Shown in pieces: positions 8,699 through 18,220 of a stretch of DNA of 64,000 nucleotides. Both the position numbers and the translations under genes were made by a program. The stretch is from the NCBI RefSeq assembly GCF_001625565.1, contig NZ_AUXS01000036.1, forward strand, positions 1 to 64,000, read 5' to 3'. Every line of letters starts with the position of its first letter. Position 1 is the first letter of the stretch. The DNA comes from Pseudoalteromonas luteoviolacea NCIMB 1944 (lineage in GTDB: Bacteria > Pseudomonadota > Gammaproteobacteria > Enterobacterales > Alteromonadaceae). The notes below the pieces were generated by a model that saw only the letters and a program-made list of their open reading frames with translations, had not been told where the DNA came from and made no database searches.

Positions 8699-9430
8699 TT
8701 ATACTGCAATCGGCGTTGTGGGTTTATTGTATTTGTCTGATATTACTTCACCGTCAAATACTTCTATGACTCTTTGGGTGCGCGCTGCATACGCAGGGTC
8801 ATGAGTAACCATACAAATGGTCGCTCCCTCTGAGTTGAGTTGTTCAAGTAGGGTCATCACTGACTCGGCATTTTTCGAGTCTAGGTTTCCTGTAGGTTCG
8901 TCGGCCAAAATTATGGCAGGCTGGCCTGCAATTGCGCGCGCCACAGCAACACGTTGTTGTTGACCTCCTGATAATTGGGAGGGAAAGTGGGTCGCTCTAT
9001 GTGCCATATCTACCCTTTCTAAAGCTAAGCGGACTAGCTCTTGGCGCTCTGATTTGGATAAATCAGCTCGATACGTTAAAGGGAGCTCTACATTTTCAGC
9101 AACAGTTAAATCACTAATTAAATTAAATGACTGGAAAATAAAACCAATCTCTTTATTTCGAATGCGTGCTCTTTCATTTGAATCAATGTCAGATGCATCA
9201 TGGCCCGCCAATTGATACTGCCCTGAAGTTGGTTTGTCGAGTAGCCCAAGCAGTGAGAGTAGGGTAGATTTACCGCATCCAGAAGGGCCAGTAATCGAAA
9301 CAAAATCCCCCTGTTCTACAGTAAGGCTAACATTGTTTAAGGCATTAGTTTGTATGTCATCGGTGCAAAATATTTTGCTTAAATTTGTTAATTCAACCAA
9401 GGCGTTGAGGTTATTTTTATTGCTTTGCAT
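8699..9430 (-). CDS. ABC transporter ATP-binding protein, MacB/LolD type
   Basis: A 243-residue nucleotide-binding subunit. Walker A GPSGCGKST (48-56), Q-loop FIFQSFNL (97-104), signature LSGGQQQR (153-160), Walker B AIILADE (172-178) and switch His (H210 in MVTHD) are all intact, so it should be an active ATPase. The sequence class is the LolD/MacB one, which pairs with FtsX-type permeases such as the one immediately downstream. It lies 9 bp after the adaptor gene. It powers export by the tripartite pump and needs an outer-membrane TolC-type channel that is not in this window. Confidence 0.93.
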   Translation of the reverse strand: MQSNKNNLNALVELTNLSKIFCTDDIQTNALNNVSLTVEQGDFVSITGPSGCGKSTLLSLLGLLDKPTSGQYQLAGHDASDIDSNERARIRNKEIGFIFQSFNLISDLTVAENVELPLTYRADLSKSERQELVRLALERVDMAHRATHFPSQLSGGQQQRVAVARAIAGQPAIILADEPTGNLDSKNAESVMTLLEQLNSEGATICMVTHDPAYAARTQRVIEVFDGEVISDKYNKPTTPIAV

Positions 9431-9439
9431 GTCTGGCTC

Positions 9440-10693
9440 CTAATTGATGCGAATTTGTTGATGTTGTTGCCATGCTGATGCATCTGACACAATGATGTTT
9501 TGCCCTTCGTCTAGGCCTTGCTCAACCTGAATATAGTGTGTGGACATATGGCCAAATTTTACCGACTGAACATTGGCGCTCTTGCCTTCACTGTCGATGC
9601 GATATACGTTTGCTTGAGTGAAGCTATTGGCAAACATTGGGCGTTTAACAAATAGGGTATTTGGGATTGTGTGAATGGAGATAATGCCGTCCACCGTAAG
9701 TTCGGGGCGCACTTCTTTTGGCAGTTGCCCTTGTAATTCTACATCGATCCGTACAGAGCCATTCATAACAGTAGGGTCGATTCGTTGCACTTTTCCTTGG
9801 ATCTTGCTGACCCGGGTATCGAGCAATACAGCTTGGCCGACTACCACATCTTTAATTTGTTTTTCGGGGACCATGAGTTCTGCGATGTATAAATCTGAAC
9901 GGGCCAGCAATGCTAAATTGGTGCCGGCTCCAACCTCTTGGCCTAGCTCCATAGGTACTGCTTGTACTATGCTGTCCATACTGGCTGTGACTTTTAAGCT
10001 GGCAACTTGTTGTTCGATACGAGCGACGCTTTTGCGCATCATGTTGAGGCGCGCATTACTGGCATCAATTTGTGCAATAAGGTTTTGCTTGCGCTTATCA
10101 AGGCGTTGTTGCTCCAGTTTCCAACGCTGTTGATATTGGGTTACATTCATTTTGACTGCTTCAAAGTCAATTTTAGAAATTGCGTCAAACCCTTTATCTA
10201 ATAGCTCTTTTTGCGCATTTAATGTCAGCTGACTACGCTCATAATTGAGGTGTTCATTGATCACGGCGATTTCTTGATCAAGTAATTCAGATTCTAAAGA
10301 CACTCGGCGTGCGCTCATTTCAGATTCAAGAGCCTGTAGCTCCCACCTTGCTTCTACAAGCTGTTGTTCAAGTTCGGGATTACTCAATTCAAAAAGTAGC
10401 TCTCCTTTTTTTACCACTGCGCCAGCTTTTTTTAGGATACGGTCCACTCGTCCGGGTACATTGGTTGCTATCCAGCGAATATCTTTGGGGGCCAGTACGC
10501 CTGTTCCGCGCACTGTGATGTTTAAATCGCCACGCTCCACCGTGCCAATTAGCAGGCTATTTCTGTCGACTAAATAGGATGCACTGCCAGAGGACAAGAA
10601 CAGTGCCATACTCACGATAGCAGCAGCACACAAAGTGCCCGCTATCAATACTTTCGAATTCCGTTTTTTTGTCTTTTTTCTCACTATATCCAT
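9440..10693 (-). CDS. Periplasmic adaptor (HlyD/MacA family) of the ABC exporter
   Basis: A 417-residue membrane-fusion protein with a single N-terminal anchor helix (about 17-36, SKVLIAGTLCAAAIVSMALF). A lipoyl half-motif follows (GRVDRILKKAGAVVKKGELLFEL), then a long alpha-hairpin coiled coil (about 105-230), the second lipoyl half (SMDSIVQAVPMELGQEVGAG), a beta-barrel and a membrane-proximal domain. It bridges the inner-membrane permease and a TolC-type outer-membrane channel. It is the first gene of the operon and is divergent from the two-component genes, so the kinase/regulator pair probably controls it. Confidence 0.9.
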   Translation of the reverse strand: MDIVRKKTKKRNSKVLIAGTLCAAAIVSMALFLSSGSASYLVDRNSLLIGTVERGDLNITVRGTGVLAPKDIRWIATNVPGRVDRILKKAGAVVKKGELLFELSNPELEQQLVEARWELQALESEMSARRVSLESELLDQEIAVINEHLNYERSQLTLNAQKELLDKGFDAISKIDFEAVKMNVTQYQQRWKLEQQRLDKRKQNLIAQIDASNARLNMMRKSVARIEQQVASLKVTASMDSIVQAVPMELGQEVGAGTNLALLARSDLYIAELMVPEKQIKDVVVGQAVLLDTRVSKIQGKVQRIDPTVMNGSVRIDVELQGQLPKEVRPELTVDGIISIHTIPNTLFVKRPMFANSFTQANVYRIDSEGKSANVQSVKFGHMSTHYIQVEQGLDEGQNIIVSDASAWQQHQQIRIN

Positions 10694-10811
10694 AATTAAC
10701 TCAGTGTCTTACCTTTGATGCCTGATATTGTTAAGAGGCTTGCTGATGGCGATAAATATAGCGGGGGAAATAGCGCTGAAATAGGCATAAAAAGTAAACA
10801 TTGCTGGCAAG

Positions 10812-10830
10812 AAAGTTTACAAAAGTTTGC
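10812..10830 (+). promoter_or_regulatory. 10-bp-spaced direct repeat, candidate response-regulator site
   Basis: AAAGTTTAC (10812-10820) and AAAGTTTGC (10822-10830) are repeated at an exact 10-bp step in the divergent region between the adaptor and the OmpR-type regulator. OmpR/PhoB-family dimers bind head-to-tail half-sites about one helical turn apart, so this fits an autoregulated site. A second, 13-bp-spaced GTTTAAA pair lies at 10876-10882 and 10889-10895. Binding is inferred. Confidence 0.45.
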
Positions 10831-10957
10831 ATTTATATTTTTGATAAAATTGGTACACTGCCGGTGCAGCGTTGAGTTTAAACGGGTTGTTTAAAACGAA
10901 AAATGAGAGACATCCCCATATGCAACATAGAATTTTAAATCAACAAAAGGACATGGT

Positions 10958-11653
10958 TTGAGTACGAAACCTAAGCTACTTATCGTAGAAGATGAGCCAA
11001 GTATATTAAGAGGCTTAACAGACTTATTTGTATTTCATGGATATGAAGTGGCAAGCGCAATAGATGGAAAAGAAGGCTTAGAGATGGGATTAACAGGTGA
11101 CTATACCTGTATCCTTTTAGATGTCATGCTACCTTCGATGAATGGCTTTGATATTTGCAATGCCCTACGAGCACACTCGCGCACCCAGCCTATTATGATG
11201 TTAACGGCCAAAAATACAGAAGCTGACATTATTAACGCACTGACGCTTGGTGCTGACGACTATGTCGCAAAACCGTTTTCAACTTCTGAGTTGGTGTTGA
11301 GAGTAAATGCTTTGGTCAGGCGCTCTGGCTGGACTGAGCAAGGAGATATGCTTGAGCTGAGCGCTGAAGTATCAATTTGTTTGCAATCTCTAACCGGAAA
11401 ATCATATCGACAAGATGTTAAATACACACGCCGAGAGGCCCAAATATTGGCGTATTTGCAGCGTAAGGGCGGACTAGTATCACGTGATGATTTGCTCAAG
11501 GATGTTTGGGGATACAAGGAAACACGAGATATAGATACGCGAACGGTTGATATCCATATTGCCAAAATTAGAAAAAAAATAGAGGCTGACCCAAAATCCC
11601 CTAAGCATTTGCTCACCCATCGCGGTGAAGGCTACCAATTGTACATATTATAA
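10958..11653 (+). CDS. OmpR-family response regulator
   Basis: A 231-residue two-domain transcription factor. The receiver domain (about 5-118) has the acidic pocket ED (11-12), phosphoacceptor D55 in LLDVMLPS and the conserved K of AKPF; the C-terminal winged helix (about 135-230) ends with the typical DTRTVDIHIAKIRKKIE and HRGEGYQL. The start is TTG at 10958, set by AAGGA 6 nt upstream; no ATG fits. The kinase gene begins 9 bp downstream. Divergent from the MacAB-like export operon, its probable target. Confidence 0.92.
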   Translation: MSTKPKLLIVEDEPSILRGLTDLFVFHGYEVASAIDGKEGLEMGLTGDYTCILLDVMLPSMNGFDICNALRAHSRTQPIMMLTAKNTEADIINALTLGADDYVAKPFSTSELVLRVNALVRRSGWTEQGDMLELSAEVSICLQSLTGKSYRQDVKYTRREAQILAYLQRKGGLVSRDDLLKDVWGYKETRDIDTRTVDIHIAKIRKKIEADPKSPKHLLTHRGEGYQLYIL

Positions 11654-11662
11654 GAATAAAAA

Positions 11663-13402
11663 ATGATGCTTTTTAAAAATAAACGCTTACTCAACTACGC
11701 ACAGCGTATCAAGCGTTTACGTATATCGGCAATACTGTTGTTATTGCTTTTGCTCATACCTTTGTCTGTTTTGTTGTATTTCAGTTATCAACAATCTCAA
11801 CAAAGTCGGTTAGTTGAGTATGAAAAAGAGGCAAGCAATCTTGCAAGGGTCATAAATAGAAAGCTTTTTAGAAAATTGAGTGTCAGTAATCAGCTCCCAG
11901 CTGACGCATTCAACTATTACCGCTACATCTACAACCCATTGACCAAGCAAACCCAGCAAATGCTGTCGCCACTGGCAGAGCTGAATGGTGAGCAAACCAT
12001 ACGAGGTTTAGTCGGCTACTTTCAGATAGACAGGGAAGGTAACTTTAACTCACCTATTTGGCCCTATGCTATAACGTCTAATATCGAGGATTCTGGTCAG
12101 AAGAATCAAACACTTGAAATGATCACTCGGCGTGAAATTGCTACTTCCGTTTACCAAACGATTTTTGAGTCGAATACGGTCAAACAGATGTTGACCCATG
12201 GGGTTAGTGCCAAAAATAGTCAATTTAATATTAGTTTTGATTTGCCAGAGTACCTTATTTTCTATCGTGTAGTGGAGGTGATTGATCAGCCAGTTTTGCA
12301 AGGCTACCTAGTCAAGCGAGCGCCTTATTTACACCAGCAGGTCGCAGATGTACTAGAGCTACGAAGTTTTGATATTCCTATGTTGGTTACATTAAAAGAA
12401 ATCGAAAAATCAGTAGCCGATACTTACTTCCTGTATTCGCCTTCAACCGAGGAGCCGGATATTAGTCAACCACTTGATGTGGATGTGCACTATAAACAAC
12501 AATTTATATTTGAAACGAATTTACATTGGCCATATCGTAATTACAAGGTAGTCCTGTCGAGTGCGCCGCTACCTATTGCACAATCTATGATATATAGCTT
12601 AATTTTCAATGCTGTTATGTGTTTGGCGATTGTGTCTGCATGTTATGGTTTCTATCGCTTTAGTGTTAAGCAGCTGGCGCTAGGAGAGGAAAAGGTCAAC
12701 TTTATTTCCGCAGTCAGTCACGAACTTAAAACACCATTGACCTCGATAAAAATGTACTCTGAAATGCTCAAATCTGGGATGGTTGCCTCTGAGCAACACA
12801 AGGGTGAGTACTATGATTTTATTTGTGATGAAAGTGAACGCCTTGCCCGTCTAATTGACAACATTTTGCAGTTGTCTGCATTTGAGCGTCAACAACAAAA
12901 GGTGACACCTGAATATACGCCTTTGACGGTCTTGCAAGATATTATTCGTTCGAAAACGGCTTCGCTCACTGAAAATCATCACTTTGAGCAAGTGCATATA
13001 ATGGAACTGGCACACTATGAGCGTGCCCAAGCTTATATTGAGGTGGATGCATTTACCCAAATAGTTATCAATATTACTGACAATGCCGTTAAGTTTTTTG
13101 AATCAGCAGGCATTGACGATCCATCTCGAAGAAAGATTGAATTTACTTTTCGTAAACACCCTATGCACAAAGGAATGGTGCAATTGGAGATCCGAGATTA
13201 CGGAAACGGCATCAGCAAAGCGCAAGAGGAAAAAATCTTTGAGTTATTTTATCGAGGAAGCAGTGAGTTAACGCGAAACTCGAAGGGAACCGGTATTGGT
13301 TTAGCTTTAGTGCGTGAGCTGGTATTAGCGCAGCAAGGCGAGGTCCAAGTGCAAGCTCGGCATCCTGGACTTGCAATGCTGATCTCATTTCCGATGAAGT
13401 AA
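11663..13402 (+). CDS. Sensor histidine kinase, partner of the upstream regulator
   Basis: A 579-residue inner-membrane kinase. First helix about residues 23-43, a large periplasmic sensor domain (about 44-308), a second helix near 310-335, then directly HisKA with phosphoacceptor H353 in SHELKTPL, and an HATPase_c domain with N box NITDNAVKFF, G1 DYGNGIS and G2 GTGIGLAL. No clear HAMP domain separates helix 2 from HisKA. The periplasmic domain is not one I recognise. Together with the regulator it probably senses envelope stress or the substrate of the divergent export pump. Confidence 0.92.
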   Translation: MMLFKNKRLLNYAQRIKRLRISAILLLLLLLIPLSVLLYFSYQQSQQSRLVEYEKEASNLARVINRKLFRKLSVSNQLPADAFNYYRYIYNPLTKQTQQMLSPLAELNGEQTIRGLVGYFQIDREGNFNSPIWPYAITSNIEDSGQKNQTLEMITRREIATSVYQTIFESNTVKQMLTHGVSAKNSQFNISFDLPEYLIFYRVVEVIDQPVLQGYLVKRAPYLHQQVADVLELRSFDIPMLVTLKEIEKSVADTYFLYSPSTEEPDISQPLDVDVHYKQQFIFETNLHWPYRNYKVVLSSAPLPIAQSMIYSLIFNAVMCLAIVSACYGFYRFSVKQLALGEEKVNFISAVSHELKTPLTSIKMYSEMLKSGMVASEQHKGEYYDFICDESERLARLIDNILQLSAFERQQQKVTPEYTPLTVLQDIIRSKTASLTENHHFEQVHIMELAHYERAQAYIEVDAFTQIVINITDNAVKFFESAGIDDPSRRKIEFTFRKHPMHKGMVQLEIRDYGNGISKAQEEKIFELFYRGSSELTRNSKGTGIGLALVRELVLAQQGEVQVQARHPGLAMLISFPMK

Positions 13403-13445
13403 TTACACCACCAAAGCGACCTATTTACCTGAGTTCCTGTAACAG

Positions 13446-13469
13446 GGTGTAATGGTTTTATATTACACC
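13446..13469. promoter_or_regulatory. Inverted repeat upstream of the flavoenzyme gene
   Basis: GGTGTAAT (13446-13453) and ATTACACC (13462-13469) form a perfect 8-bp dyad with an 8-nt spacer, 43 bp before the flavoenzyme start. With no T-run after it, it is a better candidate operator than a terminator, though a weak terminator for the kinase gene is possible. Confidence 0.45.
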
Positions 13470-13512
13470 TCCACCCACAATAAAAACATTGTATGTGTAC
13501 AAAAAGGAATGT

Positions 13513-15219
13513 ATGACAATGTTTTTAACAGCTAGCCAAAAAGATCGCATCCAAACGATAGTTGGTTGCGATAGGGTATTTTTCCCTTCGAACGATCTAA
13601 ATAATCAAGAAGACCAATACAATCAATCTCGTAAAGTATTCAATCGAAAGTTTGATTTTGTGCCAAGTGCCGTTGTGCAAGTTACTAATTCATTACAAGT
13701 CGCTCATTTGGTTGCCTATTCAGAGCAAGAAGGTATTGAATTTACGGTTAAATCAGGCGGTCATGACCATGAAGGAGAGTGTGTTTCAACCGCTAAAGTA
13801 TTAATTGATTTTTGTCGTATGAATGAGGTTATCGTATTTGACAATAAAAAGCTTGTTAGCATTCAACCTGGGGCAAAGTTCGAAAAAATTAAAACAGAGT
13901 TAGATAATAGCCACTTAGGGATACCGCACGGAACCTGTCATACAGTTGCTATTGCGGGTTATACCATGGGGGGAGGTTGGGGACCTTGGACTCGTAAATA
14001 TGGAATGGGATGTGAGCGCCTTGTTGGCGCGACTATGGTACTTGGAGATGGGACGATTGCCTTCCTTGGTCAAAGTGCAACCGTCCATCGCGAAAAAATA
14101 ACTAAAAATGGATTAAAAGTAATATTTAACGACGATTTAAACAGCCCACTACTGCGTGCTCTGAGAGGCGGAGGAGGCCTTAGTTATGGAATTGTCACTG
14201 AGTTCATTTTTGAACCATTCGAATTACCTGATATTGCCCAAAGTTTTGTGATTAAAAAGAGCGATATTCCCGCATTTGATAACCTCAAAGCGACAGATGT
14301 GATCGCAGCTTGGGAGTCGTTGACCAGTGCTGGGAAAAACCCGAACTTAATTGGCACCAATTTGAAGGTCAATGCAAAAGGGGTTATCTGTGAGTCTGAG
14401 ATTAGTCCTGATGCGGTATTGGATTGGCAATTGAATGGACATTTTGGCGGTACTTCAGAAGAACTAGAGCGCATGTTGAAGCAGTGGGGAGGTGACGTTA
14501 TCGGCTTAATTCAGCAAGACCCCTCGCTATCCCATGATGCCAAGAAACAACAAATCGATGACTTAACTAAGGAGTTGACCCAGTTTTATAAAAAGGTGTG
14601 TTCTAACAGTGTTCTGTATAGCAGAAGCGCAAATACACCTGGGTATACACTGAGCTTTGAAGCGTGGGATAGAGAATTAAAAGGCATAGAATTAGAAACT
14701 GACGAGCCCGCACCACATAAAATTACCTCTCGGATGCCGACTCGGGATTGGGGGCATCAAAGCCGAATTGCTTTGGTTAAGTCACTTCAGTCGACATTAC
14801 TATACCGTGATAAAGAAGATACCAATATCTCGGCATACATTACACTGGGTGCTATAAGTGGGGAATATTATGATAGTAAACCAGCTGATGTTGCACTGCA
14901 AAAAATAAGGTGTTCATTCCCGTATCAAGACCGTCCATTTACAATTCAATACCAAGCTTGGTGGGACCAGCTAGCGAAAGGTCATCCTGTTGAAAAAGAA
15001 ATCGCGACGCGCTTTTATGAGAATAGAGCACAAGATTGGATAGAGTCATGCCGAAGTTATGACATTCCACAAACCAAAGGTTCTTTTATTAGTTTTAAAG
15101 ATGCGGCTGTTGAAACCAAGGATTACTTTGGTGACAGTTATAATGAGTTAATCGATACTAAGTGCCGTTATAGCAAAGATGCAAAGTGCCTATTTAGAAG
15201 CCGTAAAACAATTATTTAA
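13513..15219 (+). CDS. Berberine-bridge-type FAD-linked oxidoreductase
   Basis: A 568-residue flavoenzyme of the FAD-binding-4 (PCMH) family with BBE-like features. The FAD domain spans about 40-235. H84 in SGGHDHEG and C142 in GTCHTVAIAGY, followed by GGGWG, correspond to the two residues that attach FAD through both an 8-alpha-N1-histidyl and a 6-S-cysteinyl bond in glucooligosaccharide oxidase and BBE, so bicovalent flavin is likely. No signal peptide is seen. The ATG at 13513 has AGGA 4 nt upstream; the ATG at 13519 is an equally good start, and 13489 is less likely. Substrate unknown: sugars, alkaloid-like amines or polyketides are oxidised by the family. Confidence 0.85.
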   Translation: MTMFLTASQKDRIQTIVGCDRVFFPSNDLNNQEDQYNQSRKVFNRKFDFVPSAVVQVTNSLQVAHLVAYSEQEGIEFTVKSGGHDHEGECVSTAKVLIDFCRMNEVIVFDNKKLVSIQPGAKFEKIKTELDNSHLGIPHGTCHTVAIAGYTMGGGWGPWTRKYGMGCERLVGATMVLGDGTIAFLGQSATVHREKITKNGLKVIFNDDLNSPLLRALRGGGGLSYGIVTEFIFEPFELPDIAQSFVIKKSDIPAFDNLKATDVIAAWESLTSAGKNPNLIGTNLKVNAKGVICESEISPDAVLDWQLNGHFGGTSEELERMLKQWGGDVIGLIQQDPSLSHDAKKQQIDDLTKELTQFYKKVCSNSVLYSRSANTPGYTLSFEAWDRELKGIELETDEPAPHKITSRMPTRDWGHQSRIALVKSLQSTLLYRDKEDTNISAYITLGAISGEYYDSKPADVALQKIRCSFPYQDRPFTIQYQAWWDQLAKGHPVEKEIATRFYENRAQDWIESCRSYDIPQTKGSFISFKDAAVETKDYFGDSYNELIDTKCRYSKDAKCLFRSRKTII

Positions 15220-15573
15220 TTCGCCCCAGTGAGCCAAGCAAGTTGCAATAACCCTAGCCTTATTTAACGGTTGGGGTTATTAAAAATTGTTGGGAAAAAA
15301 CTTTTCAATGGAAATGTTAGCGATATATCACAGAGTTAATGAATTTTTCTGCTGGCGATTTTTTACTCTAAAATGCTCCTTTCAAATATAGCGCTATAAG
15401 AATCATAGTGTTCATTGATGCTGGATATAATGAGCTCAGAGTTTACTTACGCAGATGAGCACCGTGGCGGTTATGAGTACTTTTATATCTGTTTATGCAT
15501 GCTTGATGTTTAGTTTAATCCCATATAAATTCGCTATAGCAGCACATGTTTCCGTTAAGTTATAAGGATAAAA
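15220..15573. other. Intergenic region with terminator
   Basis: Apart from the terminator at 15247-15281 this 354-bp gap is AT-rich and holds no supported gene. It must contain the promoter of the GGCT-fold gene at 15574, but I see no convincing -35/-10 pair or operator. Confidence 0.5.
15247..15281 (+). terminator. Terminator after the flavoenzyme gene
   Basis: Perfect stem AATAACCC (15247-15254) / GGGTTATT (15274-15281), extended inward by partially paired GCC/GGT bases, 28 bp after the stop. The downstream side is A-rich rather than T-rich, so efficiency is uncertain. Confidence 0.6.
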
Positions 15574-15927
15574 ATGGAAAAACTATTTTCATATGGCACA
15601 TTACAATTAGAACAAGTTCAAATTGAAACATTTGGTCGCATACTCACAGGCCAAAAAGACAAACTGATAGGTTATGTCCTTAGCGAAGTTAAAATTAACG
15701 ATGCTGAAGTAATAAAAACCAGTGGCAAAGATATACACCCCATTTTGAAATATACCGGGAATGACTCCGATATTGTAGATGGTACTGTTTTTGACATAAC
15801 ACCATCAGAGCTAGCTCAGGCTGATGAGTACGAAGTTGACGAGTATGTGCGTGTAGCGGGCCAGTTTCAATCAGGTCAGCAAGCGTGGGCTTATGTGTGC
15901 GGGGCAACAGAGTCTGCAAGAACATAA
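15574..15927 (+). CDS. Gamma-glutamylcyclotransferase-fold (AIG2-like) protein
   Basis: A 117-residue protein of the GGCT/AIG2 superfamily. The substrate-binding motif YGTL is at residues 7-10 and the catalytic Glu position is filled by E87 in DEYEVDEY, so activity is possible. The family cleaves gamma-glutamyl-amine or gamma-glutamyl-amino-acid bonds with release of 5-oxoproline. An ATAAGGATAAAA ribosome-binding region precedes the ATG. It is followed 29 bp later by a lipoprotein gene on the same strand and may share its transcript. Confidence 0.82.
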   Translation: MEKLFSYGTLQLEQVQIETFGRILTGQKDKLIGYVLSEVKINDAEVIKTSGKDIHPILKYTGNDSDIVDGTVFDITPSELAQADEYEVDEYVRVAGQFQSGQQAWAYVCGATESART

Positions 15928-15956
15928 CTTAGAATAGCGTTAAAAGGGGTTATATC

Positions 15957-16913
15957 TTGGCGTTTATATTAAAGGTTGGATTTGCAAGTTGCCTATTGTG
16001 GTTGGTAGGTTGTTCTGATAGTCCACAACACGCTGACCCAAATTTTAAGCCGCAGAACAGCACCCCGCGCTTTGCAGAGCATAACAGTCCAGTTGTGTTT
16101 ATTGATCAAGCACATCATAACTTTTTAACACTTCATGGGCGTTATAAGCCTTTTGCGCAAGTACTCGAAAGTGACGGGTATACAGTTAAGCCTAATCGCC
16201 ACACATTGTCCTTAGCAAGCTTGAGTAATATTGATGTTTTAGTGATTGCCAATGCGCTCGATAGAAAGAGAAGTGACTTTCAACCGCCATATGGCCAAGC
16301 TTTTACGAATGAAGAAATCACTGATATAAAAACTTGGGTGAGTAAAGGAGGGGCTTTGTTTTTGGTCGCAGATCATGCGCCGTTTCCAAAAGTCATTGAA
16401 AACCTTGCAGAGGCATTTGGATTTGAATTCTCAAATGGTCATGTCGGTGACGCTGTTTTTAATAGGCAGCAAGGGACACTGGCTGAGCATCCTATTACCG
16501 CAGCGCCGTTGAAGGAGGCGACCAATATTTACGGTGTAGCAATGCATAATGCAATACGTGCTAAGGCGACAGAAAGATATATTGACCAAATACGCTCCTT
16601 TGGTGGTTCGGCTTTTAAACCGCCCAGCGGAGCGTTTTCGTTGCTTTCAATGAAAGCGGGGAGCACCGCTATCGTACCAAGCGTGCCATTTGAGGTTAAT
16701 GCGAATACCAAACGAATTACCATTGATGGCTGGAGCCAAGGTGCTGTGATGGAGCTTGGGCGAGGTCGAGTCGCAGTGTTTGCAGAGGGCATGATGTTTT
16801 CATCACAAATAGATACAAGAACTGGTCAAAAGCTTGGACTAACCTCACAAGGTGCTGAACAGAACGAGCGCTTTTTATTGAATGTGGTGGCGTGGTTGGT
16901 TAAAGGGCTTTAG
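15957..16913 (+). CDS. Lipoprotein with DUF4350-like domain
   Basis: A 318-residue predicted lipoprotein. The start is TTG at 15957 (AAGGGG 7 nt upstream), giving a signal peptide ending in the lipobox LVGC, with lipidated C19. The mature part resembles DUF4350/glutamine-amidotransferase-like folds: VLVIANALDRKR, then EEITDIKTWVSKGGALFLVADHAPF, and a final LLNVVAWLVKGL. No amidotransferase Cys triad is evident, so it may bind rather than hydrolyse its ligand. Related proteins occur in bacterial surface or sugar-related clusters, but no function is established that I can name. Confidence 0.7.
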   Translation: MAFILKVGFASCLLWLVGCSDSPQHADPNFKPQNSTPRFAEHNSPVVFIDQAHHNFLTLHGRYKPFAQVLESDGYTVKPNRHTLSLASLSNIDVLVIANALDRKRSDFQPPYGQAFTNEEITDIKTWVSKGGALFLVADHAPFPKVIENLAEAFGFEFSNGHVGDAVFNRQQGTLAEHPITAAPLKEATNIYGVAMHNAIRAKATERYIDQIRSFGGSAFKPPSGAFSLLSMKAGSTAIVPSVPFEVNANTKRITIDGWSQGAVMELGRGRVAVFAEGMMFSSQIDTRTGQKLGLTSQGAEQNERFLLNVVAWLVKGL

Positions 16914-17200
16914 TTTGTGGCGTTTGTGTTATTTGGTTGCTGTTTTATCTATTTATTGTTGGGTCACAGCAATTGTGCGCCATTGTAGCGCTCATTTTGT
17001 TTTGTAAATGCATAGATGATGAGACCTGACTTTGTATCTGATGAGCCAGGGCTCCAAATGATGAAAGCGTATGATTGCCCGACTAAAAATTTATACTGAT
17101 AGGGCACTCCCCATGGATCGAGTGGTACAGTACCTAGAATTATTCAGTGTGTGGAATAAGTAATTATCAGGCTAATACGCCATTATCATGCCACAGTTTA

Positions 17201-18220
17201 CTAAGCATACTGGGCTCGCCACTTGGTTGGTGTGGTGCCTATTTGTTTTTTGAACTCAGTATAAAAAGAACTCTTGTTGTTAAAACCGCTATCGAGTGCA
17301 ATTTGAGTGATATTGTCCCGGGACGTTGTCTGCTTTAAAAGTTGGCAGGCAAAGCTGATACGATATTCATTGAGCAGAGCGTAAAAGCTTTTATTCATGT
17401 GCTCATTGAGTAATTCAGAAGTTTGATGTTGGCTGAGTCCCAGCAGCTCAGCCAGATGTTTTAGTGTCAATTGGTTATCTAGGAAAATGTGCTCCTGTTC
17501 AAGCAAACGCTTTAGATCATGACGACAGCTTTGAACAAGTGACGGACTAAGCTGAAGTTGTTTTTTTGTCGGTTCAACTTCCTGCACTTGAATGTATTGT
17601 GATTGTTGAATGCGATATGCGGCAGCAAATGAGAATATCAGTAGGTAGAAACATACGGTAATGTTTAAACTGAGCCACAAAGGATAAAGCCATATAGAGC
17701 CACTTAAATACGCAACGGCGACCCCACCGTTTAGGCTCACCACAAATACCACCCAAGTGAATAGCCACTTATTTTTTTTGAGTAATGTGGCATTTTTTGC
17801 TGAACGACTTTGCCACATTGCCGTTACGTAACTGAACATTAGGCCAAAATAAATGGTGTGCATTAACTGTGCTTGGGTGTGAATACCAACCACTTTAACG
17901 ATAAGGAAAATTGAAAATGGCACACAGTGAAGTAACACGGTAGCAAGCTTTGGTTTGGCGTCGAAGCGGTAAAATAAAAAGCACAAACCGCAAAATAGCA
18001 ACATACAGTTGTTGGCTATTTGCGATATTAATACCGAGTGGATATTAAATTTGAGTTGAATGTAGCTGGTGAATGGGATCAGCATCAAAACCAAGTTGGC
18101 TGATGTTAAAAAGTACATACCCTTATCAAAGCTCTGTTCGTACCTTAGCATCATGCCAACACAAAATAGGGCGATTAAGCACGATACGAGATAAAACTCC
18201 TGTTGCAGTTCAAGCCACAT
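17201..18220 (-). CDS. AraC-family regulator with N-terminal membrane domain
   Basis: A 339-residue protein. Residues 1-215 hold about seven hydrophobic helices, and residues about 230-338 are an AraC/XylS DNA-binding domain with two helix-turn-helix units (TLKHLAELLGLSQHQTSELL and ITQIALDSGFNNKSSFYTEF, ending GTTPTKWRAQ). Known: regulators with this layout are thought to sense a ligand or membrane state and act from the inner membrane. It is divergent from the secreted chitin-binding protein at 18412 across 191 bp, its most likely target. Confidence 0.88.
   Translation of the reverse strand: MWLELQQEFYLVSCLIALFCVGMMLRYEQSFDKGMYFLTSANLVLMLIPFTSYIQLKFNIHSVLISQIANNCMLLFCGLCFLFYRFDAKPKLATVLLHCVPFSIFLIVKVVGIHTQAQLMHTIYFGLMFSYVTAMWQSRSAKNATLLKKNKWLFTWVVFVVSLNGGVAVAYLSGSIWLYPLWLSLNITVCFYLLIFSFAAAYRIQQSQYIQVQEVEPTKKQLQLSPSLVQSCRHDLKRLLEQEHIFLDNQLTLKHLAELLGLSQHQTSELLNEHMNKSFYALLNEYRISFACQLLKQTTSRDNITQIALDSGFNNKSSFYTEFKKQIGTTPTKWRAQYA

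Noticed and set aside
9675..10133. 152-codon + strand ORF inside the adaptor gene
   Set aside because: Shadow of the adaptor gene, Ser/Cys-rich and without features.
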